Shown in pieces: positions 1 through 11,023 of a stretch of 64,000 nt of DNA; the stretch's first letter is position 1; every line of letters begins with the position of its first letter. The notes under the pieces are model-generated. The model saw nothing but the letters and a program-made list of their open reading frames with translations. It ran no database searches and was not told the DNA's origin. This DNA comes from Arsenophonus sp052401645. Its GTDB lineage: Bacteria; Pseudomonadota; Gammaproteobacteria; Enterobacterales; Enterobacteriaceae. The stretch spans positions 1,798,001 to 1,862,000 of the forward strand of contig CP198939.1 in the NCBI GenBank assembly GCA_052401645.1. The letters run 5' to 3'. The position numbers were made by a program, and so were the translations under genes.

Positions 1-190
1 GAAAGTAATAATAAAAATTATTAAAATAAGTTTTATTTTAATTTAACTTACTCTAGTTAAATTTATTGATATATAATAATTAATACTTAAATTTAACGTT
101 CATCTGTTTTCAACATAAATAAACGATTATTTTTATTTTTAATATATAGTTATAATTTATTAGATAAGTTTTATTCGAAATGTATAGTAT
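1..190. other. Short A+T-rich region before nudE
   Basis: No gene is visible. The sequence is almost entirely A and T, has no convincing ribosome binding site in front of nudE, and presumably carries the nudE promoter. In sequence this A+T-rich a sigma-70 match cannot be told from chance. Confidence 0.5.
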
Positions 191-751
191 ATGAAATTAA
201 TTAAAAAACCTAAAATTTTAAATATAAAAAATATTGCTGAATCAAAACTTTTCCGCATACAATCAATTGATATTGAATTTAATAATGGAGTTAAACGTTG
301 TTATGAACGAATGAAGCCAACAATAAACGAATCAGTGTTAATTGTTCCTATTATTAATAATGAATTAATTTTAATCCGAGAATATGCTGTCGGTATTGAA
401 GAGTATGAATTAGGTTTTCCTAAAGGAGCAATTAATATAGGGGAGAATGCTGCAGAAGCTGCTATAAGAGAATTAAAAGAAGAAATTGGTTATGGAACAA
501 AAAATATTGAATTACTAGTAAAATTAACAATTTTACCAACTTATTTTTCCAGCAATATAAATATATTTATTGCGAAAAATTTATATGAAGAAAAAATAAA
601 AGGTGATGAACCAGAACCTCTAGAACAAATTAGATGGCCTATTAAAAATATGATGCAATTACTTGATGTTAAAGATTTTAATGAAGCGAGAAATATTAGT
701 GCATTATTTTATACTGAACTTTATTTAAAAAAATATTTTCTAATCTCTTAA
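191..751 (+). CDS. nudE: ADP compounds hydrolase NudE (Nudix family)
   Basis: This is a 186-residue Nudix hydrolase. In E. coli the NudE family hydrolyses ADP-ribose, Ap3A and NADH-type compounds in the cytoplasm. The Nudix box runs from Gly79 to about Gly100: G79, then E85, then the catalytic helix RELKEEIG at residues 93-100. Length and sequence match E. coli NudE closely from end to end, including the GDEPEPL segment and the tail motif FNEARN. The ATG at 191 gives the family's usual N-terminus, although no clear Shine-Dalgarno sequence precedes it. In enterobacteria nudE lies near mrcA, the hof genes and aroK; here only the aroK block survives, more than 4 kb downstream. The gene appears intact. 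Confidence 0.96.
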   Translation: MKLIKKPKILNIKNIAESKLFRIQSIDIEFNNGVKRCYERMKPTINESVLIVPIINNELILIREYAVGIEEYELGFPKGAINIGENAAEAAIRELKEEIGYGTKNIELLVKLTILPTYFSSNINIFIAKNLYEEKIKGDEPEPLEQIRWPIKNMMQLLDVKDFNEARNISALFYTELYLKKYFLIS

Positions 752-2908
752 TATATTTTAATATTATAAAATAAAAACAATTCCTAGTCAATAACTCTAT
801 TAAACTTTAATGATAAAAAATAAGTAATTTTATTGCATTTATCTTTAATAGAGTTTCTATTTATTTAGATATTTATAAAATAATAATTATTAATATTTTT
901 TGAAAATTTCTATTTTATATATATTTATTTTCAATAAATATATATTTATAAAACATTTATTAATAGAATTATTTATTGATAACTTATTTAAGAATATAAA
1001 AAAGATTCGATCTTTTTTATGAAATTTTATTTTTAATAAACTTGATAAAAACATAAATTTAATAAGATTATTTTATATAAAATAAATATTTTATATATAT
1101 ATTTAAATAACTTAAACAACATTTATAATCATGAAAGTTTATTTAAACTTAAGATTTATAAGAAATATCTTATATTCTATATCTAGAATATTTAACCTTT
1201 TAGATTTTACTTGTTATTTTATCTATATTTTATCCTATATTTTATAGAATGTATAAAATTGTTTAATTTGATAAAAAAATCTTAACTTAACCTATATTTT
1301 AGATTAAATATTTTTCATTAGTGTATAACAACATTACTAATGAAAAAAAATATAAAAATTTAACTAATTATATTATTTATATTTTTATTTTAAAATATTA
1401 AAATATTATTATTAGTATTTTACTTTATTTTTAAGAATTATTAATTATTTGTATTTAATATTTAAAAAAATAATATTCTCTAAATTGATTTTATATTTAT
1501 TATTTAATTTTTATAGATTATTACATATAATGAATATATTGTTGTATATTAATTAAAAAATAATATTAACATTAAAATAATATGTTATCATAAAAAATTT
1601 AAATCCATTAATAAAATAAAAAAGATAGATAAAATAGTTGATAATAATAGATAATAGATAAACTTAAAGTTTTGTATAAAATGATATAATATTTAATATC
1701 AATGATTTTATATCATAGATTTTAATTCATTTAATGCTCAAATCGATACTATTCTTAAAGCATTATTTACTGATTAAATTAATAATAGAATATTTATATA
1801 AAATTTATAATATAAGGAAAAATTTAATTTTTTATGAAATTTATATGACAATAAAGTTAAATTTATTATATTTTAGTTAATTTTTTAAAATTTTAATAAA
1901 TGAAATTAATATAGGTTTTTTTAAAAAAAAATTTAATTTATATATCTAGCATTTTAATTAACAACCATAAATCATTAATTATCTTAATCTCTTATATAAG
2001 AATCTGATTATATTATTTTAATAACTTAATTAATAGCTTTAAAAATATTATTTATTGTTAGGTTTAAATAAAATAATTTTTATATAATAATTTTAGATTA
2101 ATTTCTATTAGTTATAATAACTATTATATTAGATACAAATAACTGTATATAAGTAGTTATTTGAATATTTAAATATTTTTTTATTTCTTGATAAATATGA
2201 AAATATAATAACTTAATTAAGTATTATAAAAAGTAATGACTATATTCCTTTTTAATCTTTACGACTATTAATTGTATATATTTTAATATCCGTTTGCATT
2301 AGTATTGTTATTATAGTTAGAGCAAAGATTGTATTTAGTTATTTTTGATATGAAAAATCGATTAAAATAATTATTTTCTATAATATAGAAAATAATTATT
2401 AATATTTTATTTTATTATTTTTTTAGAAAACATTTTTTTTATAAAAATATATTTTATTTTCCAATGATTTATATAAAGTTTATATAAAATTGATAAAAAT
2501 TAAATCAGATTTTAATAAAATTAAAATAACATTAATTTCAATTAAATTTAACTTATAAATAGAATTATTAAAATAAAGAAAAAAACTATATTATATTTAA
2601 TAATAATATTATTTATTTTAAATAAATTTTATTCAAATAAATTAGAAGAATTATAATTTTTTGTTAATAATAGTTATTTAAATTTAAAATACTAAAAATA
2701 GATTTGTAACTTTTACTAATCAATAATTTTAAATTTAAAAAATATTTTACTCATTTATTATATTATAAAGTTTATACTAATTTATAAATTTAATAAAAAT
2801 ATTATAAAGATAACATTAAATCAAAATAAAACTTAGATAATTTATCTATAATAAAGTTGAAGTAATATTTTATAGCTACAACTGAACTTATTTTATAAAA
2901 CCTTATTT

Positions 2909-2961
2909 ATTAAAATAATATCACTATTTTAATAGTATTAAAATAGTGATATTATTTTAAT
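2909..2961. repeat. 24-bp perfect inverted repeat, 5-nt loop
   Basis: The arms at 2909-2932 and 2938-2961 are perfectly complementary and separated by five bases (tagta). Each arm holds only two G/C pairs. It could be a bidirectional transcription terminator or a cruciform-forming element left in the decayed gap between nudE and aroK. There is no clear T-run right after either arm beyond the general A+T richness. Confidence 0.85.
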
Positions 2962-4640
2962 TTTATTTATTATATAAAGTATATTTTTATTTTAAAATAT
3001 CATTATATTCTTTACTTTAATAATATTTATTTCTTAATATATAAAATCTAAACTTATGATAAACACAATTTATTTATTTTTTTATTAATAAAAAAATTGT
3101 TATATATTTAAAATACATATTAATTAATATATTACTTGCTTTTAAAGTAAATAAAATATACACTAAAAAATTAGTATTTTATCTAAAATATAACAATAAC
3201 ATAATACCATTTACTTAGGATTATAAAATATAAACGATTTTAATTTATTTACTTAGTTTAGTCTATTAAGACTTTTTTAACACTACTTTTTTAACTCATA
3301 AAAAATTTTCATAAGTTAAATAATCAAAATAAATTTAACTTTTACATAATAAGTAGATAAGATAATATCTTAAATTAATTTTCTTCTATAAAATTTCTTA
3401 ATTTATAATAAAGTGATATTTATATATCTTTTATGTAAATTAAAATTTTTTTATATTCTTTATGGAATTTATAATTTTAAAAAAAATTCATTAATAATAT
3501 TAATTCTTTAATTAAGAAAATATAAATTAATATTACTAAATAATAATTTAGTAATATATTAAGTAATAATAATACTTGTAATTAAATTATCTAACAAAAA
3601 TAAATAAATTTTATTTAAAATTTTTTTTGATATTCTATTAAGAATAAATTTATTGTCAATAATTTAGTTAAAAAGATAAATTAGATGGATTAAAATAACT
3701 AATCATAATTATTATAAATATATATTTTGAACTAATTAATTGAATTAAAATTATTAACTAAAACCATATTATAAATATAAAAAGTCTTTTAAAAAAATAT
3801 TTAATAATTAAATTAAATAAAAAATAATTCATTTTACAAAAAAATATGATAATAAAAATATATAAATAATATAATATATTATTCTATAAATAACTTATTT
3901 TAAAATAGTTTTTTTTAAAATATCTTTTTTTTATTTTCATGATTATTAATTTTAAATTAATCATTAATTTAATCAAAAATATAAAATAGACCTATAAAAT
4001 ATTAATATGTTAAAAAATAACTAATATAAACTATAATTAAAAACAATTAAAAAGATTAATAACAAAAAAATAACAAATAATAAATTTATTTATTTCAAAA
4101 TAATATATATTGAAAATTAATTAATATTTTTTAATAAATTTTAAATTTCTATTACCTATTTAAAGATGAAAGTAATATATTAATAATAAAATAAAATAAT
4201 CTTATAAATTATTATTTATTAATTTTAATAAATAAATATAGATATAGGTTAATATCCTATATCTGAAACTTAAAATATATCTATTATTTTTTAAATATTC
4301 ACTAAAAAAATAAAAGTAATTCTAATAGAAAATTAATAATTATCAATTATATCTTATTAAAAATATTTGATAAAATATAGTAAATAATAATTATTATATA
4401 ATATTATTTATAATACTTTTATTCTCTAAAAGAGATATATAATTATATTTATAATGAATGTATATTATAAATATAATTTATAATATATTTAATTTATAAG
4501 ATTATGTTTTATTTAAAAACATAATTAATATTTATACGTAATAATAAAAACTTTATATGTATGATTAAAATAGTATTTTAATTAATCTATTTAAATAATT
4601 TTTATATTTAATTTTATACTATTTACGATAGATAAGAAAT

Positions 4641-4675
4641 AACACCTTTCATATTAGAAAATCTAATGTGGTTTT
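4641..4675 (+). terminator. Possible terminator-like hairpin upstream of aroK
   Basis: Arms CATATTAGA and TCTAATGTG (about 4650-4670) form a nine-pair stem with one G-U pair and a three-base loop, followed by gguuuuu on the plus strand. It may be the old terminator of the lost gene upstream of aroK. The low G+C makes it weak. Confidence 0.3.
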
Positions 4676-4870
4676 TAAATTGATTGATGTTAAACTCAAT
4701 ATATAAATAAAATTAAAAACAAACACCTGAACACTTATTAATGCTGTATATTATATAATAAGATATTTTAGATTTTGAAATTTTTAAGAAATATTGCTAT
4801 TAGTTACATTTGAAAAAATAGAAATTCCTCATATAATTCAAAAATATTGAATGTATTTTATACTTTTTAT

Positions 4871-4963
4871 ATGAAAATAGATGTTAATACTTATGAAATT
4901 TTAATTACAGGTCCCGTTATTGTTAACTTAATTGATGAAACGGGTTTATTCATTAACGAATAA
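4871..4963 (+). pseudogene. 30-codon coding-like remnant before aroK
   Basis: An ATG-started frame of 30 codons ends 20 bases before the aroK start. Its composition is less A+T-rich than the surrounding gap, and its product includes YEILITGPVIVNLIDETG, which reads like real protein. I do not recognise the family. Its place corresponds to hofQ in enterobacteria, but I see no secretin motif. It may be the tail of a decayed gene or a small leader peptide. Confidence 0.3.
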
Positions 4964-4983
4964 TTTTAGTAATATAAAAAAAC

Positions 4984-5505
4984 ATGGCAGATAAACGCAA
5001 TATTTTTCTAGTTGGGCCTATGGGCGCCGGAAAAAGTACTATTGGTCGACAATTAGCACAGCAACTTAGTATGGAGTTTTTTGATTCAGATCAAGAAATT
5101 GAACGACGAACTGGTGCTGATGTAAGTTGGATATTTGATTTGGAAGGCGAAGAAGGTTTTAGGGAGCGTGAAGAAAAAATTATCAGTGAACTTACAGAAA
5201 AACAAGGAATTGTTTTAGCAACAGGTGGTGGATCGATAATATCAAAAGAAACACGTAATCGTCTCTCCTCTCGTGGAGTAGTCATTTATCTTGAGACTAC
5301 TATTGATAAACAGATGATACGAACTCAACGTGATAAAAAAAGACCTTTATTGCAAGTAGATGAAATAGATCGTAAGGTTTTAGAAAAACTAGCTTATGAG
5401 CGAAATCCACTTTATGAAGAAATTAAAGATATTACTATTCATACAAATAATCAAAGTGCAAAAATGATTGCTAATAATATTATTCTATTATTAAATAATA
5501 TTTAA
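4984..5505 (+). CDS. aroK: Shikimate kinase 1
   Basis: This 173-residue enzyme phosphorylates shikimate to shikimate-3-phosphate with ATP, the fifth step of the shikimate pathway to chorismate. The Walker A loop GPMGAGKST is at residues 11-19. The substrate-binding DSDQEIE motif follows near residue 34, the FREREEK segment near 59, the glycine-rich TGGGS motif near residue 80, and the lid RDKKRPLL near residue 118. Length and N-terminus match E. coli AroK (173 residues) without gaps. It lies 59 bases before aroB, as in the enterobacterial aroK-aroB operon. No good Shine-Dalgarno sequence precedes the ATG, but no other start fits. The gene looks intact. Confidence 0.97.
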   Translation: MADKRNIFLVGPMGAGKSTIGRQLAQQLSMEFFDSDQEIERRTGADVSWIFDLEGEEGFREREEKIISELTEKQGIVLATGGGSIISKETRNRLSSRGVVIYLETTIDKQMIRTQRDKKRPLLQVDEIDRKVLEKLAYERNPLYEEIKDITIHTNNQSAKMIANNIILLLNNI

Positions 5506-5564
5506 TTTTGAATATGTGTTTAATATTAATTTTAATTAAAAATCTTATATAAAGTATAATTAAC

Positions 5565-6659
5565 ATGGGAAAATTGATAGTTTCACTTAGTGAACGGAAT
5601 TATACTATTACTATTGCTTTTGGTTCACTTAACTTACCTGATGCATATTCTCCTCTTAAAAGCGGAGAATATGCTATGATTATCACAAACAAAACTATAC
5701 ATTCTCTTTATTTTGTAAAAGTAAAATCTACACTTATGCAAATGGGCGTTAAAGTTGATAAAATTATTCTTCCTGATGGAGAAAAACATAAATCATTAGC
5801 TATTCTTAATAAAATTTTCACTGCTTTGTTAAAAAAAAATCATTCGCGTGAAATAACACTTATTGCCCTTGGAGGAGGAGTTATTGGTGATTTAACAGGA
5901 TTTGCTGCCTCTTGTTATAAAAGAGGTGTTCGTTTTATACAAGCGCCAACTTCTCTTTTATCTCAAGTTGACTCATCAATAGGAGGAAAAACATCTGTTA
6001 ACCATCCTCTAGGTAAAAATATGATTGGTGCTTTCTATCAACCAATATCTGTTATTATTGATTTAGATAGTTTAAAAACATTACCAGCACGTCAATTTTC
6101 TTCAGGCTTAGCAGAAATTATTAAATATAGTATAATTACAGATTATGCTTTTTTCTGTTGGTTAGAAAAAAATATTAACAAAATATTTAAATTCGAAAAA
6201 AAAATAATAAATTATTGTATTCATTATTGCTGTATGTTAAAAGCAAAAATTATTACTACAGACGAAAAAGAAAAAAATGGATGTCGTACATTATTAAATT
6301 TAGGACATACATTTGGTCATGCAATTGAAACTGAATTGGGTTATGGTTCATGGTTACATGGTGAAGCTATTTCTGTTGGTATGATAATGGCTGCAAAAAC
6401 TGCAGAGTTAATAGGAAAATTTGATAATAATGATACTCAACGTATTTTAAATTTACTTAAACAAGCAAATCTTCCTACTAAAGGACCAATTAAAATGTCT
6501 GCTAAATCTTATTTACTTCATATGATGAGAGATAAAAAAGTAATTAATAATAAACTTAATTTAATTCTACCAAGATCAATTGGTAAGGTAGAATTATATA
6601 ATAATATAAATCATAATATTGTTTTAAAAGCAATTGAGCAATGTTTACATAAAAATTAA
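5565..6659 (+). CDS. aroB: 3-dehydroquinate synthase
   Basis: This 364-residue NAD- and metal-dependent enzyme converts DAHP to 3-dehydroquinate, the second step of the shikimate pathway. The NAD-binding GGGVIGDLTGFAA motif is near residue 104, the SQVDSSIGGKT catalytic segment near residue 138, and the metal-binding motifs LNLGHTFGHAIE and HGEAISVGM follow near residues 245 and 265. E. coli AroB has 362 residues and aligns throughout. It follows aroK with a 59-base gap and is probably co-transcribed with it. In a symbiont the AroK-AroB pair points to retained chorismate supply, for example for folate or ubiquinone; that use is inferred. Downstream damX and dam are missing. Confidence 0.97.
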   Translation: MGKLIVSLSERNYTITIAFGSLNLPDAYSPLKSGEYAMIITNKTIHSLYFVKVKSTLMQMGVKVDKIILPDGEKHKSLAILNKIFTALLKKNHSREITLIALGGGVIGDLTGFAASCYKRGVRFIQAPTSLLSQVDSSIGGKTSVNHPLGKNMIGAFYQPISVIIDLDSLKTLPARQFSSGLAEIIKYSIITDYAFFCWLEKNINKIFKFEKKIINYCIHYCCMLKAKIITTDEKEKNGCRTLLNLGHTFGHAIETELGYGSWLHGEAISVGMIMAAKTAELIGKFDNNDTQRILNLLKQANLPTKGPIKMSAKSYLLHMMRDKKVINNKLNLILPRSIGKVELYNNINHNIVLKAIEQCLHKN

Positions 6660-8639
6660 TTTTTAAACTAAATAATAAAAATTATATTTTATAATCTTAA
6701 TAATATATAAAATACAAGAAATATAACGATATTTTATACTACAATAAATATTTATATTTTAACATTAAGCTTATAGTAAAATTATTGTTACAGATAATAT
6801 AAAGGTATTCATTTTAGTAAGAAAAAATAGATTAGCTTAAAAGTAAAAAAGATATTTTTAGAATAAAATAAACTATTTTGACTAAGAATTTTAAAAATAG
6901 ATCAGAATTATATTTATATATTAAAAGAAAATTAAACATCAATTAGTTTTTTTGATAGGATATTATAACTAGTATATGATATTTAGTTAGTTTATACTTA
7001 TAAATTTTAATCAAAATAATTTAATGTTTAAAACTTAAATAAGTTAAAAATAGATAAAGTTGTATTTATAAAAAATATAAAAATAACATTAATATTTCTA
7101 AATTATTTTTTTTAAATTAAACTTATTTATTTCTTGAATGAATAATTTTAAAAAATATTAAAACACTTTTAATTAATAAAATATAAACTAATATTTTTAT
7201 ATTAAATTAATCAAAAATTAAAGTAAAATATATTAAATTCATGATGATTTTATTTATATTTCACAATAAAAAGAAATATTTTTAATAAAATAATAAATTA
7301 TCAATAATCTAATATTAACAATATTATTAATAATACTTTCCTACAATAAATTATTTAAAATAATTTAATTAAATAAAACAGATTATTAAATAATAAATAA
7401 AAATTTATTTAATGAATATAAATATGAAATTATTTTTTACTAAAAAGAAATTAAGAATAATTTTATATGATTAAAACTTAATAATATAGTATATTTTCAA
7501 TATATATAATTGTTTATTAAAATAATTATATATTTTCTAAAACTATGTATATTTGGTAATTACGATATATTCTATTTTTATAAAAATTATCATTAATAGT
7601 GTGGTTTTAAAATACAATTTTAATTATAATAGCTTTTATTCAGGAAAATCTTAAATTAGAATGTTTTATAGATAAAATAAGATTAAAAAATAAATAACTA
7701 TTAGAATATAAGTATATTATTTCATAAATAGAGAAGTGTATCGATATTTTAAAATATTAAATAAAATTTAATAATATAAAAAGTATGTTTTTAAAAAATA
7801 TTTATTAATAAATATTTTTAAAAAAAAAATTTAAAAAATGTCCATCAATACCGAATATTTATTTCATAAAACTATTTATTTTAATAAAGTTCAATAATTT
7901 AAAATATAAATTACAATATTTTATTTTAAATTATATTAATATTATTATAATATTTTATATTAATATTATAATAATATTATTATAAAATAATACTTTTAAT
8001 CTCTTAACATTAAGTTAAAAAAATTGGAAACATTATTATTTATATTTTTGAATTTAATTTTATATAATAATTTTATATTTATTATTATGAATATTTTTAT
8101 GTTTTAATTTGTTATTATTATAATAATTTTATAAATATAACTAAAAAATATTTAATATTTCATATAATTTCTAAAAATATAAATTTTCAGAAGGTTTATT
8201 CTATTTTTTTTTATTAAAAGATAAGAAGCTATTTTATTAATAAAACTAAAATCCATCTAGAAACATTATTATCAAAAAAAATATAATCGATATCATTAAT
8301 TATAATATACTATTTTGTTTATATGTATTTACTTTTTTATAAAAAAATTAACTTATATTGCTACATGAAATATAAGTTTGATTATATAAATAATAAAATT
8401 AATTTTATATTTATTTATTAATTAGTATCAAAAATAAATAATATAAGCATTAATATCAAATTAAGATACATCAGAAGATGAAAAATAGTATTGTTATTAC
8501 ATAACGTTAAATAGTTATCATTACGTATGTAAAATAATTAATATTAAAAATTTTAATTATAAAAAATAACTAATGTTTATAACGTTATATAATCTTAAAT
8601 TTATAAAAAATAAAACATAAAGCAAATCGGAGAAAATAA
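6660..8639. other. 2-kb gene-free gap (site of damX and dam in relatives)
   Basis: No gene or readable remnant is visible. In enterobacteria damX and dam lie between aroB and rpe, and neither Dam signature motif (DPPY or the N-terminal glycine-rich segment) can be read on either strand. The gap contains an 18-bp inverted repeat at 7937-7979 and is otherwise featureless A+T-rich sequence. Confidence 0.6.
7937..7979. repeat. 18-bp perfect inverted repeat, 7-nt loop, A+T only
   Basis: The arms at 7937-7954 and 7962-7979 are perfectly complementary with a seven-base loop. They contain no G or C. The repeat sits inside the decayed aroB-rpe gap. Low sequence complexity makes partial alternative pairings possible. 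Confidence 0.75.
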
Positions 8640-9314
8640 ATGAAAGATTTTTTAATTGCCCCTTCTATTTTATCCGCAAATTTTTCGTGTTTAGGGGAAG
8701 ATACTCAAAAAGTAATTAAAGCCGGAGCTGATATTGTTCATTTTGATGTTATGGATAATCATTATGTACCAAATTTAACTTTTGGTCCAATAATATGTAA
8801 AACATTACTAGATTATGGGATTAAGGTACCAATTGATATTCATTTAATGGTGAAACCAGTAGATAGAATTATTCCTGATTTTGCTAAAGCTGGTGCAACT
8901 TATATCACATTTCATGTTGAAGCAAGTGAACATATTGATCGAACATTAGAATTAATCAAAAATAACGGATGTAAAGCTGGATTAGCGTTTAATCCGGCTA
9001 CACCATTAAATTATTTAGATTATATCATAGATAAATTGGATATGATCCTAATTATGTCTGTAAACCCTGGTTTTAGTGGACAATCTTTTATTCCAAAGAC
9101 CTTAAATAAATTAAATCAAGTTCGTAAAATGATTGATAATAACAATTATAACATATTATTAGGTGTTGACGGTGGTATTAATATTAATAACATTATTGAC
9201 GTTGCAAATGCAGGAGCTAATATTTTTGTTATAGGCTCCGCAATTTTTAATCAACCAAATTATAAAACTGTTATTGACGATATACGTAAGAAATTAACTA
9301 AAAGAAATTTATAA
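8640..9314 (+). CDS. rpe: Ribulose-phosphate 3-epimerase
   Basis: This 224-residue TIM-barrel enzyme interconverts ribulose-5-phosphate and xylulose-5-phosphate in the pentose phosphate pathway. Visible family motifs are APSILSANF at residues 7-15, the metal-site HFDVMDNHYVPNLTFG near residue 34, the HLMV motif near 68, MSVNPGFSGQSF near residue 140, and LGVDGGIN near 173. Length matches E. coli Rpe (225). A ribosome binding site, GGAGA, lies seven bases before the ATG. In enterobacteria the order is dam-rpe-gph-trpS; here dam and gph are gone but rpe and trpS remain in order. The gene appears intact. Confidence 0.97.
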   Translation: MKDFLIAPSILSANFSCLGEDTQKVIKAGADIVHFDVMDNHYVPNLTFGPIICKTLLDYGIKVPIDIHLMVKPVDRIIPDFAKAGATYITFHVEASEHIDRTLELIKNNGCKAGLAFNPATPLNYLDYIIDKLDMILIMSVNPGFSGQSFIPKTLNKLNQVRKMIDNNNYNILLGVDGGININNIIDVANAGANIFVIGSAIFNQPNYKTVIDDIRKKLTKRNL

Positions 9315-9781
9315 TATCTAAAATTAATAATTATTTTAATATTATATTAATATAAACGTGCTATTTTGATAAATAATATTGATACAATTATAATGATTAA
9401 TTTTTATATAATGTTTTTAATTAAACAGTAATTATTTATATTAATAAAATAATTTTAATAATTTATTTTTTATTTAAAAAATAAATTATTAATTTTCTTT
9501 AAAATTATTCATTTTATATAAAAATAAAATCTAATATTAAAGTTAATATGTTAATATTACATAACTTAAATATAAATATAATTATAATTATTATTTTTTT
9601 ATTAATAATTATAATTATATCTCAATCAACTTAATATTTAAAATTTCTCCTTATTCGAATTAATTTATTAATGTGATTAAAGTAAATTTACTATAATCAA
9701 ATGAAACAAATTGAATAATAAATAACTGCTAATTTAGCATTAGATAACTGAATTACAGTTAAATAATTCTGGAATTATAAT
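9315..9781. other. Gap between rpe and trpS (site of gph in relatives)
   Basis: This 467-base gap is where gph lies in enterobacteria. No haloacid-dehalogenase motif (DxDGTLxD) is readable, so gph has been lost without recognisable trace. The gap includes an 18-bp inverted repeat at 9576-9620 and presumably the trpS promoter. A weak ribosome binding site (TGGAA) precedes the trpS ATG. Confidence 0.6.
9576..9620. repeat. 18-bp perfect inverted repeat between rpe and trpS
   Basis: The arms at 9576-9593 and 9603-9620 are perfectly complementary, with a nine-base T-rich loop. They are A+T only. It could serve as the rpe terminator or be one more of the long inverted repeats found in the gaps of this window. 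Confidence 0.7.
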
Positions 9782-10825
9782 ATGAATATGATCTCTATTA
9801 AATCAACTTATATTGATAAAAAACCTATCGTATTTAGTGGTGCTCAGCCGTCTGGAGAGTTAACAATTGGTAACTATATTGGTGCATTATTTCAATGGGT
9901 TAACATGCAAGATAATTATGATTGTATTTATTGTATTGCTGATCAACATGCTATCACGGTTTCTCAAAAACCAAAAGAATTAAAAAAATGCACACTTGAT
10001 ACATTAGCATTATATTTAGCTTGTGGTATTGACCCTAAAAAAAGCATTATTCTTGTTCAGTCACATGTTCCTGAACATAGCCAACTTAGTTGGGTGCTTA
10101 ATTGTTATACATACTTTGGTGAATTAAATAGAATGACACAATTTAAAAATAAATTAATTCGATATTCTAAAAATATTAATTCTGGATTATTTTATTATCC
10201 AATATTAATGGCTGCTGATATTTTACTTTATCAAACAAATCAAGTTCCTGTCGGGACTGATCAAAAACAACACTTAGAATTAAGTCGTAATATTGCTTAT
10301 CGTTTTAATTCTATCTATGGTAAAATATTTACTATTCCAGATCCTTTTTTTTCTGAAAAAATAACGCGAATTATGTCATTACAAGAACCGCAAAAAAAAA
10401 TGTCAAAATCAGATAAGAATCGTAATAATGTAATAACTTTACTTGAAAACAATAAATCAGTAATTAAAAAAATAAAAAGTGCTATTACTGATTCTGATAA
10501 ACCGCCACGAATTTATTATGACTTAAAAAATAAACCTGGTATTTCTAATTTAATTAATATTCTTTCTAACATAACAGGGGTATCCATACAAGATATAGAG
10601 AAACAATTTGCTGGAAAAATGTATAGTGATCTTAAAAGTAGTGTTATTGAAGCTATTTTAACTATATTAAAAAATATCCAAAGTCGTTTTAATGAATTTC
10701 GTAATAACGAAAAATTGTTGAATAATATTATATATGAAGGTGCTAATAGAGCAAAAATTCGTGCTCAAATAACTCTTAATAAAGTTTATGATGCTATTGG
10801 TTTTATTAATTCTGTAAAAAAATAA
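9782..10825 (+). CDS. trpS: Tryptophanyl-tRNA synthetase
   Basis: This 347-residue class I aminoacyl-tRNA synthetase charges tRNA-Trp in the cytoplasm. The HIGH-like signature is TIGN at residues 28-31 and the KMSKS loop is at residues 206-210. The segment MAADILLYQTNQVPVG near residue 143 and the DQKQHLELSR motif that follows are diagnostic of the family. E. coli TrpS has 334 residues and starts about 11 residues before the PIVFSG motif's equivalent; this protein carries about ten extra N-terminal residues, and the third residue is another possible Met start. A weak ribosome binding site precedes the first ATG. It converges on sodA. Confidence 0.97.
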   Translation: MNMISIKSTYIDKKPIVFSGAQPSGELTIGNYIGALFQWVNMQDNYDCIYCIADQHAITVSQKPKELKKCTLDTLALYLACGIDPKKSIILVQSHVPEHSQLSWVLNCYTYFGELNRMTQFKNKLIRYSKNINSGLFYYPILMAADILLYQTNQVPVGTDQKQHLELSRNIAYRFNSIYGKIFTIPDPFFSEKITRIMSLQEPQKKMSKSDKNRNNVITLLENNKSVIKKIKSAITDSDKPPRIYYDLKNKPGISNLINILSNITGVSIQDIEKQFAGKMYSDLKSSVIEAILTILKNIQSRFNEFRNNEKLLNNIIYEGANRAKIRAQITLNKVYDAIGFINSVKK

Positions 10826-10950
10826 TTTATTCATAAAAAATAAAAAAAAATTAAATGTAAAATATTTATAAGGAAAATATATTTAATTAAAAATTAATTA
10901 AATAAATCTAATAACTATTTATTGTTGTAACATTTTACTGAAAATAATAA

Positions 10951-10998
10951 AATATTATTAGTAGGTTAGTTAATAATTTTCGCTCTACTAATAATATT
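10951..10998. terminator. Inverted repeat between convergent trpS and sodA
   Basis: Arms at 10951-10964 and 10985-10998 form a 14-bp perfect stem with a 20-base loop. It lies in the 198-base gap between two convergent genes, where a shared bidirectional terminator is expected. The stem has two G/C pairs, so its strength is uncertain. Confidence 0.5.
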
Positions 10999-11023
10999 AG
11001 TAAATAAATTTATATAATAAACA

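Larger units (their letters stand above)
752..4983. other. 4.2-kb gene-free gap (site of mrcA/hof genes in relatives)
   Basis: No intact gene is visible. In enterobacteria mrcA and the hofMNOPQ genes occupy this position, so this is probably their decayed remains. Only weak coding-like scraps persist: about 1720-1779 (plus strand, a short run reading FNAQIDTILKALFTD), about 2235-2350 (plus strand, a hydrophobic stretch after a stop that could be a hofN-like remnant), and a 30-codon frame just before aroK. A 24-bp perfect inverted repeat lies at 2909-2961. The gene assignments of the scraps are speculative. Confidence 0.6.

Noticed and set aside
5091..5285. A 64-codon minus-strand frame
   Set aside because: It is antisense to aroK, which is clearly the real gene.
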